In this document: positions 19,867-29,486 of the stretch, piece by piece | How positions within the stretch are numbered: position 1 is the stretch's first letter | How the letters are laid out: the number at the start of each line of letters is the position of its first letter | Origin: Lunularia cruciata | Lineage: Eukaryota > Streptophyta > Marchantiopsida > Lunulariales > Lunulariaceae | NCBI GenBank assembly: GCA_948567375.1 | Contig: OX419756.1 | Location: 61,766,333-61,830,332, forward strand | Reading direction: 5' to 3' | DNA length: 64,000 nt | Program-made: the position numbers and the translations under genes | The notes under the pieces: generated by a model | Databases searched by the model: none | The model's input: only the letters and a program-made list of their open reading frames with translations | What the model was told of the DNA's origin: nothing

Positions 19867-20574
19867 TTGGTATCAAAGAAGGATGGAATTTATGGACCAC
19901 CAAATCCACTTCCGCCAAACTATTGGGATTTTCATGTCCAGATATTACCCTAACATTGTTTCACACAATTCATCACCTCACGCTTTAGGCAGGATTTTTT
20001 GCATATGATCACCTTGTTAGAGGAACCCTTGATACTTGAGGTGGTAACTTATGGAGAATGGCGGACGTGGTGCATCTATGTGTTAATCAATTAGATAAAT
20101 TGGGAGTAGTGAGATAGAGTAGTAGCTATGGTGGCAATATCAGACGTTATCCTTGCAATGCAGCAACAAATTGAGCACCTTACTTGATTGTTGGATAAAC
20201 GGGACCAGCAACGATGAGAACATATAGAGAGAGCGCTAGATTGAGATGGAGAAGATCACATTTGATTTCCAAAACCCAAGTGTTTGAAGGCAAGAATCTT
20301 CCAAGCACTGTGGAGAATTTTTTGTTTGACTACAAACATTACTTTGAAGCCACTAATCTTTGAGATGAACAAAAACAGACTCTCTTGCCTTCTAGCCAAT
20401 TGGATGGTGTGGCAAAACTTTGGTGGCAATTCCAAGTGGAGCAAGCAAAACGATATATTGTTGCACCAATTTTGACATGGGCAGAATTAAAGCATACAAT
20501 ACTTGGTCAATTTAAACTATAAATGTCACCCAAGCCACATGAGATAAATTGGCAAAGTTGAAACAAAGTGGCTC
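19867..20574 (+). pseudogene. RLG-A primer site and gag fragment
   Basis: TTGGTATCAAAG at 19,867-19,878 is a one-base variant of the RLG-A primer site, but no LTR precedes it. Gag follows in parallel with 13,426-14,110: GPPNPLPPNYWDF near 19,893-19,931, AMQQQIEHLT near 20,155-20,185, VFEGKNLPSTVENFLFDYKH-like near 20,281-20,340, and SSQLDGVAKLWWQFQVEQAK near 20,391-20,450. It is cut at 20,574 by an RLG-B LTR. Confidence 0.8.
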
Positions 20575-21264
20575 TGTAACACCCATTTGTGCATTGTGTG
20601 GTATTGTGATATTTAGCTTGGTATTATAAGTACTTGAGAGATATTATTTATATAGAGATAAAGGATGGTTATACATTAGTTATGATTAGCTAAAGTGAGT
20701 CATAGCTAAGATAGAGGAGACCTTACTTTAGAGGAAGTAGAAAAGATGAGCATCACTATTTTGGATTCAAGTGTGTTGACTTGGTATTATTCCTAGGTGT
20801 TTGGCTTTGAGGAAAGAGTTGAGAACTCTTGGGCTTGCAAGTCTTTTTGTTTTGGATTCTTCTAAAGTCCAAGGATAGCCTATGTGAAGGAATCCTTGAC
20901 TTAGTGGTTGGTTCAAGATAAGACCACATGCTTAGGGGAATATGCCCATATAAATGGATATTCCTTTCTACTTTTTGACTTTAATTGAGTTTAAGTCTAG
21001 TAACTTGAGTTACTACGGTAATTAGTAACTTTAGTGTGTAACTATTTCACAAGTATATAAACAAGGGGTGGGGAGGTATTCCTCATCCTTTCATTTGCAA
21101 CTATATCTCTCTCATTAAGTTCTCTAGTGAGCATGTCTTGAGTCTTGGAGTGAAAACCTTGGAGGAGTATGATGGAGTTGGGGTTCCTTGCCTTCTTAGT
21201 CCATGGTGCGCTACCATAATAGCCATAAGAGGTTCATCCTGAGTGAGAGACAAGTTGGATCACA
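20575..21264 (+). mobile_element. RLG-B 5' LTR
   Basis: TGTAACACCCATTTG...GGATCACA, 690 bp. A TATA box (TATATAA) is at 21,054-21,060. Reverse-oriented relatives are at 32,704-33,417, 38,291-38,960 and 47,478-48,232, which share both termini and the ATGGTGCGCTACCATAATAG-like segment near 21,205. It is followed by a primer site and internal region to 29,466; no matching 3' LTR is present. Confidence 0.85.
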
Positions 21265-21268
21265 TTTT

Positions 21269-21284
21269 TGGTTCCGTTGCTAGG
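21269..21284 (+). other. RLG-B primer-binding site
   Basis: TGGTTCCGTTGCTAGG, four bases after the LTR. It resembles TGGCGCCGTTGCCGGG, the tRNA-Asp-type primer site known from Athila-like plant elements (12 of 16 positions agree). This supports placing RLG-B near Athila/Tat rather than with chromoviruses. Confidence 0.6.
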
Positions 21285-22019
21285 ACCTCTCTAGAAGATA
21301 AGATAATGTTCCGCGTTCAATTTTACATTGGGCAAAAGGAGGCTATGAGAGCTCACTTGGAGAGAACATTAGGAGAGGAGAGGAGAGAGTTGACCTTATG
21401 TTAGAGAACCAAGATCCATTTGTATACCTTGTAGTTTATTATGATGTCTTTGAAATGACTTTGTACATTCTATACACATGAGAGGATTTGGAGAGATTGT
21501 GTGAGGTGGATTGCCTAGTTTGGGGATTAAGGTGATTTTGGGCAAAATCTCAAGTTTGAGATCTGGACTTGAAATTTTTACACATGATAGCTTAGGTTAT
21601 TTTTTAGTTATCACATTTGAAATAACTGTGAGAGCTACTATGCACATTGGGCTATAATTTTTGAAAGTTAATAGGGTAAACTGCTCCCGCAACCGCATAC
21701 TCTCTGGAAAATTATACAGAGTTTGCCATTTCTTCAATTTTTAGTGGATTGTCCTTAAAATTCCCAAGAAAATGAAATGCATTGTATCCTACATGCTGCC
21801 AAAAGAAAATAGAGAGCAATCATTCTTGCGCACGGAGTTATGAATTTTTGAAGTGAGGTGGGTGGTTTTCAGACCAAATCTGACATATGTGTGCTAAATA
21901 GAAAGGTTTCTAGGCCAAATTGCTTGATAAAAAAATCTAAAATTTTGAGCACCTTATCTAAAAGTCTAAAATTTTGATGTCCTAGAGTTGTGATCAAGTG
22001 TGAAAAATTTTAGAGGATT
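21285..22019 (+). other. RLG-B untranslated leader
   Basis: No convincing coding frame. The sequence is conserved, in reverse, at about 31,860-32,690 and 46,620-47,470, so it belongs to the element (for example the TTTTGGGCAAAATCTCAAGTTTGAGAT region near 21,537). Confidence 0.6.
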
Positions 22020-22173
22020 GTGACTTACAGGTTGGGAGATTTGAGTGAAATTGTGAGAAAGGGTCGATTCTACAAAGTGGAGATCTTATGCATGAGGAAT
22101 TTGAGAACAACAAAAAGCATATTTGAGTGTTTAGGTTCATCTTGGGAACATGGAGGGTCATCAAGAGTAGAAA

Positions 22174-22623
22174 TTGAGACTATGCAAGGTTCCCCAAGGG
22201 TTTGGGGTGATTGTAGGGGTAGATTTGAGGAAAAGAGAGTTCATAATAGAATTTGAAGAGAGTGTTGAGAGGATCCAAAAGCCTACATCACTTGGAAAAA
22301 TGAATGAGTCTAAGTGCTTTCTATGTGGAGAGAAGGGACATAAGGCAAGTTCATATCCATTGACCTTTGAGAGCAAGAGATTGAGAGAAAGGAGAGGTTT
22401 ACTTGACTTGGGTTTGCATGTTGGACCTTCTTCACCAAGATTGGGAGGGAGAAGATCTAAGACTAAGGAGTCGTGTGAGGTTTGTGGAGTTGAAAGACTT
22501 CCAAAAGGACATGAGTGTAGTGGAATAAAAGCACTTTTGGAGACTTTGGTGAAAGATCTTGGAGAGAGTCTAAGTACAGCTATAGAAATACTACCACTTT
22601 CATCAGCTAGTTCTCAAGATTAG
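22174..22623 (+). CDS. RLG-B extra ORF with two zinc-binding motifs
   Basis: Open frame of 149 codons between the leader and gag. I do not recognise the protein. Visible features: C48-x2-C51-x4-H56 followed by Y61 where a knuckle would have cysteine (CFLCGEKGHKASSY); a basic stretch 67-75 and 90-98; and a second cluster C101-x2-C104-x8-H113-x-C115 (CEVCGVERLPKGHEC). The tail is leucine/serine rich and ends SSASSQD. Decayed copies lie in the same position, on the minus strand, in both duplicates (31,370-31,850; 46,160-46,610), so it is a normal component of this family rather than a chance ORF. A nucleic-acid-binding or chaperone-like role is possible but is inference. The true start codon is uncertain. 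Confidence 0.6.
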   Translation: MRLCKVPQGFGVIVGVDLRKREFIIEFEESVERIQKPTSLGKMNESKCFLCGEKGHKASSYPLTFESKRLRERRGLLDLGLHVGPSSPRLGGRRSKTKESCEVCGVERLPKGHECSGIKALLETLVKDLGESLSTAIEILPLSSASSQD

Positions 22624-22859
22624 CGATGGAGATAATCTTTCAACTTATGGATAAACTAACAATGAGGGTTTGATTAATATTTATTCTAGGATTTGATGTT
22701 GTTACATAAATCTTGGAGAAACCTAAGTCTTTTGTGTTCCCTAGGGTGGATTACTCTCAAATGGTGTTAGTCATGTATATAGTCTATTAGTTAAAAAGTG
22801 AGAGAAAAGAAAAGAGAAAAAGAAAAATTGAGAGAAAAGAAAGATAGTGAGTGGTTAAG
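22624..22859 (+). other. Spacer before RLG-B gag
   Basis: No gene seen. Purine-rich near 22,795-22,850 (repeated AGAGAAAAGAAAAG). Parts recur in the two minus-strand copies near 31,130-31,370 and 45,950-46,160. Confidence 0.5.
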
Positions 22860-23496
22860 ATGGGGAAACTTCAAGTTTTCTTTGGCAAGGATAGAGAAGA
22901 TGTGGAGACTTTGTGAGAGACTTCAAGAGAGCTTGCATAGGAAACAATGAGAGGAGGAAGAATGAGTGGGCCTCATTACCAAATTTCTTTGAGGATGGAG
23001 CACTTACATGGTATGAGTCAAAATACCAAAAGAGAGAGAGAGGAAAGATGGGCAAGAAGAATCTTAGGAGACTTTGACTTCAACACTCATTGAGAACTTT
23101 CTTCCATATGAGAGTTATGAGAGATTGATGAGTGAAGTTACCTTTCTCAAGCAAGGAGATGGAGAGAAAGTGAGAGCCTATGTGGAAAGAGTAGAAAAGT
23201 TAGAGTCCAAATTCCGCATAGTGTTGAGGAAGGGTGGGGATGATGTGGAGACTACTATGATTGGCATAGGGGCCATACTCACCAAGAATTTTGTGGGAGA
23301 GTTGAGACCTTAAATTAAAAGCAAGGTGAGATATGAGAAACCTTCTTCCAAGGTTGAAGCTATCAAGAGCGCAATTCGTATGGAGGAGAGTTTGGAAGGG
23401 GATGAGAGTGATTTGGTGGTGAAGGAGGTTGTGCATCCTCCTCAAGGCTCCAAAAATAGTGAAACTTTTGATACTTTGGTGGCAAGGGTTGCACCA
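22860..23496 (+). pseudogene. RLG-B gag, N-terminal part
   Basis: ATG at 22,860 gives MGKLQVFFGKDREDVETL; the start is the same in the minus-strand copies (~31,112 and ~45,927). Frameshifts then lead to RACIGNNERRKNEWASLPNF, DGALTWYESKYQ (22,925-23,030). From 23,074 come SYERLMSEVTFLKQGDGEKV, YVERVEKLESKFRIVLRK and ILTKNFVGELRP, and from 23,326 SSKVEAIKSAIRMEESLEGD. This is the retrotransposon gag domain. The gene is interrupted at 23,496 by a 1.7-kb RLX-L insertion and resumes at 25,201. Confidence 0.85.
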
Positions 23497-25195
23497 TGTG
23501 GTACCCAAATTTTTCATTTTGGATGAGTTTTGAAGAAGAAGTGCCTTGTTGAAACCAAATTGAAACCAAATGGAGAAGAAATGAGTGGAAATGTGTGTTT
23601 TGATCAAGCTCAAGTGAGTCAACTTTGTGTTAAAGGAAGAAAGACTCAGATTGGATCAAACCCAAAGAAGCTTACTTTGTGTCAGAGGAGGGAAAAACTC
23701 GGATCAGACGCCGAAGGAGGGTTTCTTTGCATCGGAATGAAGGTTACAAGTCAGGATTCTTTCAGGGGCCATATCTCAGTGACCACAAGTCCAAATTATA
23801 CGTGCTATATTTCGTTGGAAGCGTCTTGTTCAAGGCTTTCCATTGCCATCAAAATCACAAAGTTTGGAGGTCTATAGAAGAAGTGAAAAGCATTTGAAGT
23901 TTTGGGAGTAGATGTGAAGAGTAGTTTGGTGTCCTCGGGTCAATGTGACTTCGGACTTCGGACTTCGGGTTTACATGACTTTGGGTCTAAAGACTTTGCC
24001 TCAAGAAAAATATGATTCAACCCGAGGAAGTTGGACCTCAGAGTGCAGTGAAGGTGGCTTTGGGAATCTTCGGGAAGCATCAGAGGAAGTTAGTATGCTT
24101 CTCGCAGTTGTTCAGAACATTGATAGTAGTCTAAAACATTGATAGTAGTTAAACCCAAAGCAAGAGAGATAGGAGTGCAGGTGTCTTTGGATTAGACATT
24201 CAACACTTTAGAGAAGAGTGGGTTGGGAGATAGAGATTTAGAAGGCTTAATTATGATAGGAATTGCAGATCAGGAAGGAGAAGTGTAAGAATTGATAGAG
24301 GAATTAGAAGTTGTGAAACCCAAGGTTAGAGCAATAGGAAGTAAAGTTACTTCAGGTTTGGGTTTGAAAGCCAAGGCGGAAGTAGACATCGGATCAGATT
24401 AGTAACCAATTTGAGATTTGAATAGGCAGATATGAAGAGGTGCACTGTCATTTCGGATCTGCATGTTTGTAGAAGCATTAAGAAGAGATGCATTAGGAAG
24501 ATAATTGTTGATTGCTTCACTATTTAAGAGTGGCATTTGCAATCTCATGTTGTTCAGTGCTCATTATTTCTGAGAATAGATAAAGCAAAGTGCTGTGAAG
24601 TATTGTTTGTCGCTTGAGCTTGATTCTGAGTATCAACTTTGTGTTTGTGTTTGTGAGTGTATGGAGAAATTTAAAGTGCAAGTCAGTGTGTTTGTTGGAT
24701 GTTGGATTCCACAGCCTTGATCTTCATTCTGTGTGTTTGATCCTAAGTGAAGTGCAATAGAAGCAATGCCTTAACAGATCTGAGAGGAATTGTAGTGTTG
24801 GTAGTATTTTGCATTTGTGAGTGCAGTGCGAAGTTGATGTGAAGCAATTTTGATCAAGGAAGTTGTACCTTCAGTGGAGGGGTGGAACATAATTTTGAGG
24901 CAAAGTTGTTTTGTAGTGAAGTGCCATTTTTAGGAGAGCCTGAATCATCACAATCAAGATAGTTTGGAAAGAATTGATGGAGTTGTGATTAAGGAGTGCT
25001 AATTTGTGACAAGACTGGAAATCAGTGCTTGTTACTCTCTTCTGGGTGTAGTTTCTACCTGAGAGACTAAAGAACTCAAGAAGAACTACAATTGTTACTT
25101 TGACTTTGTATTTAGACATTTCTGACTCGTATCTCTGCGAGAACAAACTTTACTTACCCAATTACCACAAAAGTGATATTTGCGGGGTTGTCACA
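23497..25195 (+). mobile_element. RLX-L insertion (1.7-kb form)
   Basis: TGTGGTACCCAAATT...GGGGTTGTCACA, 1,699 bp, flanked by a perfect 5-bp target duplication CACCA (23,492-23,496 and 25,196-25,200). The uninterrupted minus-strand gag at 30,390-30,540 shows the pre-insertion sequence. TG..CA ends and a 5-bp duplication point to LTR-retrotransposon integration; with no repeated internal end it is a solo LTR or a minimal non-autonomous unit. It shares both ends with the 3.35-kb unit at 38,236-42,255 but lacks that unit's long ORF. A short open frame at 23,530-23,877 (115 codons) is unrecognised. A TATTTAAGAG TATA-like element is near 24,521. Confidence 0.9.
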
Positions 25196-25200
25196 CACCA

Positions 25201-25566
25201 CAAGTAGTAGTTGCTCTAGTTCTTACATCTCCACCAAAGGATCCACTTCAAACCATCACAAAACAATTTGCAGATCTCAAGATCAATGTGGTGCAACTAT
25301 AGGAGAAGAGAGGAGTGGATCAGAATGTAGGAAGAGAGCCTAGGAGTTATGGAAACTATCCATGTAGAGGAGGCCCACCAGTCAAAAATTTCAATGATAG
25401 AAATTGTTTTGGTTGTAGAGGAATAGGCCATATCCAAAGGAATTGCCCAAATTCTACTTACCATGGAGGAAGGGGTTATGAGGGAGCCAATAGAGGAAAA
25501 TAGGGAGGTAGTGAAACCCAAGTGGCTCCTAATCCAAATAAAGGTTAGGGGATAGCATCCATAGAT
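25201..25566 (+). pseudogene. RLG-B gag, C-terminal part with zinc knuckle
   Basis: Resumes after the RLX-L insertion (KDPLQTITKQFADLKINVVQ). Then REPRSYGNYPCRGGPPVKNF and an intact CX2CX4HX4C knuckle CFGCRGIGHIQRNC at 25,405-25,446, expected to bind RNA during packaging, followed by a glycine/arginine-rich tail. Stops near 25,300 and 25,501 break the frame. Confidence 0.85.
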
Positions 25567-26199
25567 ATGGTTGAGAGCAAGTATGAGAAGGGAGAGTGTT
25601 CAAACTCCAAGGGTCTTAATTTGGAGCTTTTGGCACAAGAGAAGAAGAGAGCTCATTTTGTAGAGGATGTTCACCCTTCTCAAGGATTTACTCCAAGCAA
25701 AGATACTCCTATGTCTACTAGGAGCACTTGCACCTTAACACCATCAACAACAAAGACTCCAAGGAAGAGGTTGTGGATGGAGGATTTCTTGATTTCAAAA
25801 CAACAATGGAACTACAATGTGTTGGAGGATGTTGGTAGTCACAGGGTTAACATCATAATGGGCCAATTGATTGCTTTGAATCCTACTTTGAGAAAGGAGC
25901 TTAGAGGTGGTTTGAGTTCTATAAGTAGCAAGAGGAAGAAGAAGGCAAAAGCTCCAATATCAATGGGGGTTGTGGATGCCAAGCCAGCACTATGGGAGGC
26001 TTGTGAATATGCCTCCAAGATTGATGTGAGAGTGAATGGTCATAACATCAAGGATGCATTGGTTGATGGAGGATCAACAGTAAATGTCATGTCAGAAAGG
26101 TTGATGAAGAAGTTGGGTATGATACCCTCAAGACCTTCAACATTTGTGGTAAGCATGCCAAACAAGCAACAAATTGGACCAATAGGGGTGATAGATTAA
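25567..26199 (+). pseudogene. RLG-B gag-pol linker and protease
   Basis: Open 210-codon frame. The first half (SNSKGLNLELLAQEKKRAHF, a threonine/serine-rich stretch, MEDFLISKQQWNYNVLEDVG) is shared with 29,492-29,944 and 44,800-45,021 on the minus strand. The second half is the aspartic protease: KIDVRVNGHNIKDALVDGGS, TVNVMSERLMKKLG (26,010-26,120), with D-G-G-S at the catalytic site. The frame ends at a TAA at 26,197-26,199, inside the first copy of an 80-bp tandem duplication; the second copy has AAA (lysine) there. Confidence 0.85.
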
Positions 26200-26345
26200 G
26201 TGGTAGTTTCAGTTATGGGAGTTCAAAATCTCACAACTTTCCAAGTCTTGAAGGATTCAAGCTAGGGGTGATGGATAAAGTGATAGTTTCAGTTATGGGA
26301 GTTCAAAATCTCATGACTTTCCAAGTCTTGAAGGATTCAAGCTAT
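26186..26345 (+). repeat. 80-bp tandem duplication in protease/RT linker
   Basis: Copies at about 26,186-26,265 and 26,266-26,345 (GTTTCAGTTATGGGAGTTCA in both), differing at a few positions. Eighty is not a multiple of three, so the duplication itself shifts the frame. Confidence 0.9.
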
Positions 26346-27448
26346 GACTTACTTCTTGGGAGGCCATGGTTGAGAAAAGCACGCACAACTGATAGATGGC
26401 ACAAAGGGTACTTGAGGATTGGGCCATCAAACCATAGAGTCATAGTCCTTGTGACTAACACCACCAACACTTCACATTTAGATACACCATCTTCTGATTA
26501 TTGGGAATCAGATTTTGAAGAAGGAGCTTCAGGTGTGGACACAAGCATGGAAGAGGAGACTTCTACGGAGGAGGATGAATCTGAATTTGATTCAGATTTG
26601 TATCCCTTGTGTGCTATGGATTTTGCACCTAAGCCAGAGGTTTTGAAGGACCCATATAAATCACCATTGACACTTGAGGAGGTAGAGAGAAGTTTATCTA
26701 CCCTCAAGTATGGTCCAAATGTTACCAAGGAAGAGAAGGTGAGATTTGAGGAGATTTTCCGCAAGTTCATCCATGTGTTTGCTTTTAGTTATAAGGATTT
26801 GAGGGAAGTCACCTTGGAGGAGTACAAGATAGAGGTGGAGTCACATGCAAGACCAATCTGCCAAAAGCGACATTGCATAAGCCCACCAATATCTTTGGTT
26901 ATGAAGCAAGAGATTGATAAGCTCAAAGAAGTTGGATTTATCATTGAGATGGAGAATTTGGAATGGATGTCTCCAATTGTCATTATGAAGGAAAAGAATG
27001 GTAAACTTTGGGTATGTGTGGATTAAAAGAAGCTCAATGTTGTTACCAAGGAGGACTACTACCCATTGCCACTCATTGATGAGATCTTGGAGGAGGTTTT
27101 AGGTCATGAGAGGTACAATTTTGGAGATGGTTATAGTGGATATAACCAAATCAAGATTGCAATAGAGCATCAAAAACTCACCATGTTCACCACACCTTAG
27201 GGAAATCACACTTTCAAGGTCATGCCTTTTGGGCTTTGCAATGCTCCAGCCGCATTCCAATGGTTCACGAACAAGGTATTTGAATCTTCCATTGGAAAAT
27301 TTTTGAGAGACTTCATTGATGACTTTTGTGTCTATGGGAGCAAGGAGGAGCACTTTGAGCACCTAATCAAGGTCTTGCAACGCTTGGATAAGGCAAATGC
27401 ATCACTCAACCCAGAGAAGTGCATTTTTGGATGTGAAGAAGGTCTATT
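26268..27448 (+). pseudogene. RLG-B reverse transcriptase
   Basis: Open from 26,268 to a TAA at 27,024, then continues in frame past a further TAG at 27,198. Domains: DLLLGRPWLRKA near 26,350; a strongly acidic linker at 26,485-26,605 (SDFEEGASG, SMEEETSTEEDESEFDSD); then reverse transcriptase with MKQEIDKLKEVGFI near 26,900, SPIVIMKEKNGKLWVCVD, KKLNVVTKEDYYPLPLIDEI, MPFGLCNAPAAFQ (27,222-27,260), the catalytic FIDDFCVYG at ~27,311-27,337, and NPEKCIFGCEE near 27,408. Both catalytic aspartates remain, but two stops and a frameshift near 27,445 make it dead. It is the best reverse transcriptase of this family here. Confidence 0.88.
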
Positions 27449-28117
27449 TTGGGGCCCATCATCTCTAAGGATGGAATAGCAGTTGATCCTACGAAGGTGA
27501 GGAAAATCTCAGACCTTCCATTCCCTTCAAGCTTGACAAAGTTAAGCCAATTCTTGGGGATAGTTAGGTACTATAGGAGGTTCATCTTCTCATTTTCCAA
27601 TAAGGCTTATGCATTGACCATCTACATGAAGAAGGGTGTAGATTACATGGTGATTTTGGAGGACAAGGAGGCTCTCAAAGCTTTTGAGGAGCTCAAGCAA
27701 TCCCTTGTTGTAGCTCCAATTCTTACTAAACTTGATTGGAATAAGCCTTTCATCCTCTACACTGATGCTTCCAATGTTGCTATAGGATGCACTCTTAGTC
27801 AATTAGACCAAGATGGGTATGATCATCCAATAGCTTATGCTAGTAGGAAAATTGTTTTAGTAGAAAAGAATTAGTTTGTCATGGAGAGAGAAGGGTTGGC
27901 AGTGATCTTTGGTCTCAAGAAGTTTAGACACTACTTGATTGGAGGGAAAGCCACCATTCTCATGGATCACAAGGCCTTGAAGTACATCTTCAACAAGCCT
28001 AATGTTGAAGAGAGACTAGCAAGGTAGATGATACTCTTGTCTGAGTATGACTACACCATTGAGGATAGGCCAGGAAAGAAACATACAAATGCCAATTTGT
28101 TATCTAGGGCCTATGAT
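27449..28117 (+). pseudogene. RLG-B RNase H
   Basis: Starts with the RT-connection segment (DGIAVDPTKVRKI, LSQFLGIVRYYRRFI). RNase H follows: LYTDASNVAIGCTLSQ (27,757-27,804), HPIAYASRKIV, then after a TAG at 27,872 FVMEREGLAVIFGLKKFRHY, LMDHKALKYIF and LARWMILLSEYDY-like (broken by TAG at 28,025). It ends PGKKHTNANLLSRA near 28,108. Acidic residues of the active site are visible. Confidence 0.85.
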
Positions 28118-29466
28118 CATGATGGAGATGAGCCAGTGGATGATTCCTTCCCATATGAGGAGCTCATGAAAATATCAATCACTCAAGAGGCTCCAATGGA
28201 GTACAAGGAGATTGTGGATTTTGTGACAAGAGGTAACTATCCAGAAGGGATGCATGCTAGGGAGAGGAAGGCCCTTGCAGCAAGATCTAGACCTTACACA
28301 ATGGTGGAGGATATTCTTTTTCACCAAGGAGTAGATGGTCTACTTCAAAGAGAAGTGTGTAAGGAAGAGTCTATCTTACTCATAAAGGAGTTTCATGAAG
28401 GTTTAGTGTGTGGAGGACACTTTGTAGGAAAGGTAATTGCTTTCAAGATTCGGGATGCAGGTTACCATTGGAGAGGGATTTTCAAGGATTGTCTTGATTA
28501 TTGCAAAACTTGTCATGTTTGTCAAGCTTTTGCTAGAAAGTCTTCTTCCACTCCACCTCTTAGATCAATTCCATTGTTAGGACCTTTTGAGAAGTGAGGA
28601 ATTGATTTTGTAGGTCTTCTCAATAGAACCCCAAGGAACAATTGGTACATTGTTGTAGTTACTGATTATCTTACCAAGTGGGTTGAGGCTAGACCATTGG
28701 GACAAGAATGAAGATGAAGTTGGGAGATTTCTTTATGAACGCATTATCACTAGGTTTGGGTGCCCTTTGGGGTTGGTTTTTGATAGAGGAGGAGAGTTTA
28801 CAAGAAGCACCACTACAGCCATGCTACAACATTTCTCTATCACACATAGAGTAACTACATCCTATAAGCCAAATTCCAATGGCTTGGCAGAGAGAACCAA
28901 TCAGACCTTTTGCATGATGTTGGCCAAAGATGCAGAAATGGAGGGAGCTAAACATCATTAGGACAAGAGGATTCATGCAATTTTGTGGGAGTATAGGATA
29001 ACCATGAGGACTTCCACCGGATATTGTCCATTTTAATTGGTTTATGGTATTGAGTCTACCTTACCTATTCACTTTGATCTTCCTACCTTCCAAAGCATTC
29101 ATAGGAGATTGAAGAAAGCACAAGGAGGTGATGCAGAGAAGTCAAGGAAGGATTAACTCATGGAGTTGGAAGAGGCAAGAGCAGTTGCTATGGTTTGAGT
29201 GGACCAAGCCCAAAGGAAACAAAAGGAGAGCTATGACAAGAGGCAAGGCAAGAAGAAGGTGGAGCCTTTCAAAGAAGGTGATTTGGTTATGTTGTTTGAT
29301 TCCATTTGATTCAAGAGAATGCAAAAGAAGTTTTTTGCCTAAGTACTTTAGACCTTTCATAATGGAGAAGATGTGGGGTAATTACACCTATGATCTCAAG
29401 GAGTTGGGAGGAAGACACTTTGATAGGATTAACCATGATAAGTTGAAGATGTACCATAGAAGGTAG
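28118..29466 (+). pseudogene. RLG-B integrase
   Basis: The zinc finger keeps H, H, C, C: EFHEGLVCGGHFVGKVIAFK and YCKTCHVCQAFAR (28,388-28,538). Core: first D in GIDFVGLLN near 28,600; second D in GLVFDRGGEF near 28,777-28,800; E in NSNGLAERTNQT near 28,876-28,905. A stop at 28,597 and frameshifts near 28,690 and 28,960 separate them. The C-terminal domain (LEEARAVAMV, QRKQKESYDKRQ, EGDLVMLFDS, KFFAKYFRPF, GNYTYDLKELGGRHF) ends DKLKMYHRR at 29,466. No chromodomain follows. The 3' LTR is absent: inverted RLG-B sequence starts ~20 bp later. Confidence 0.87.
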
Positions 29467-29486
29467 AGAGGAGGTGTGTGTACTCA

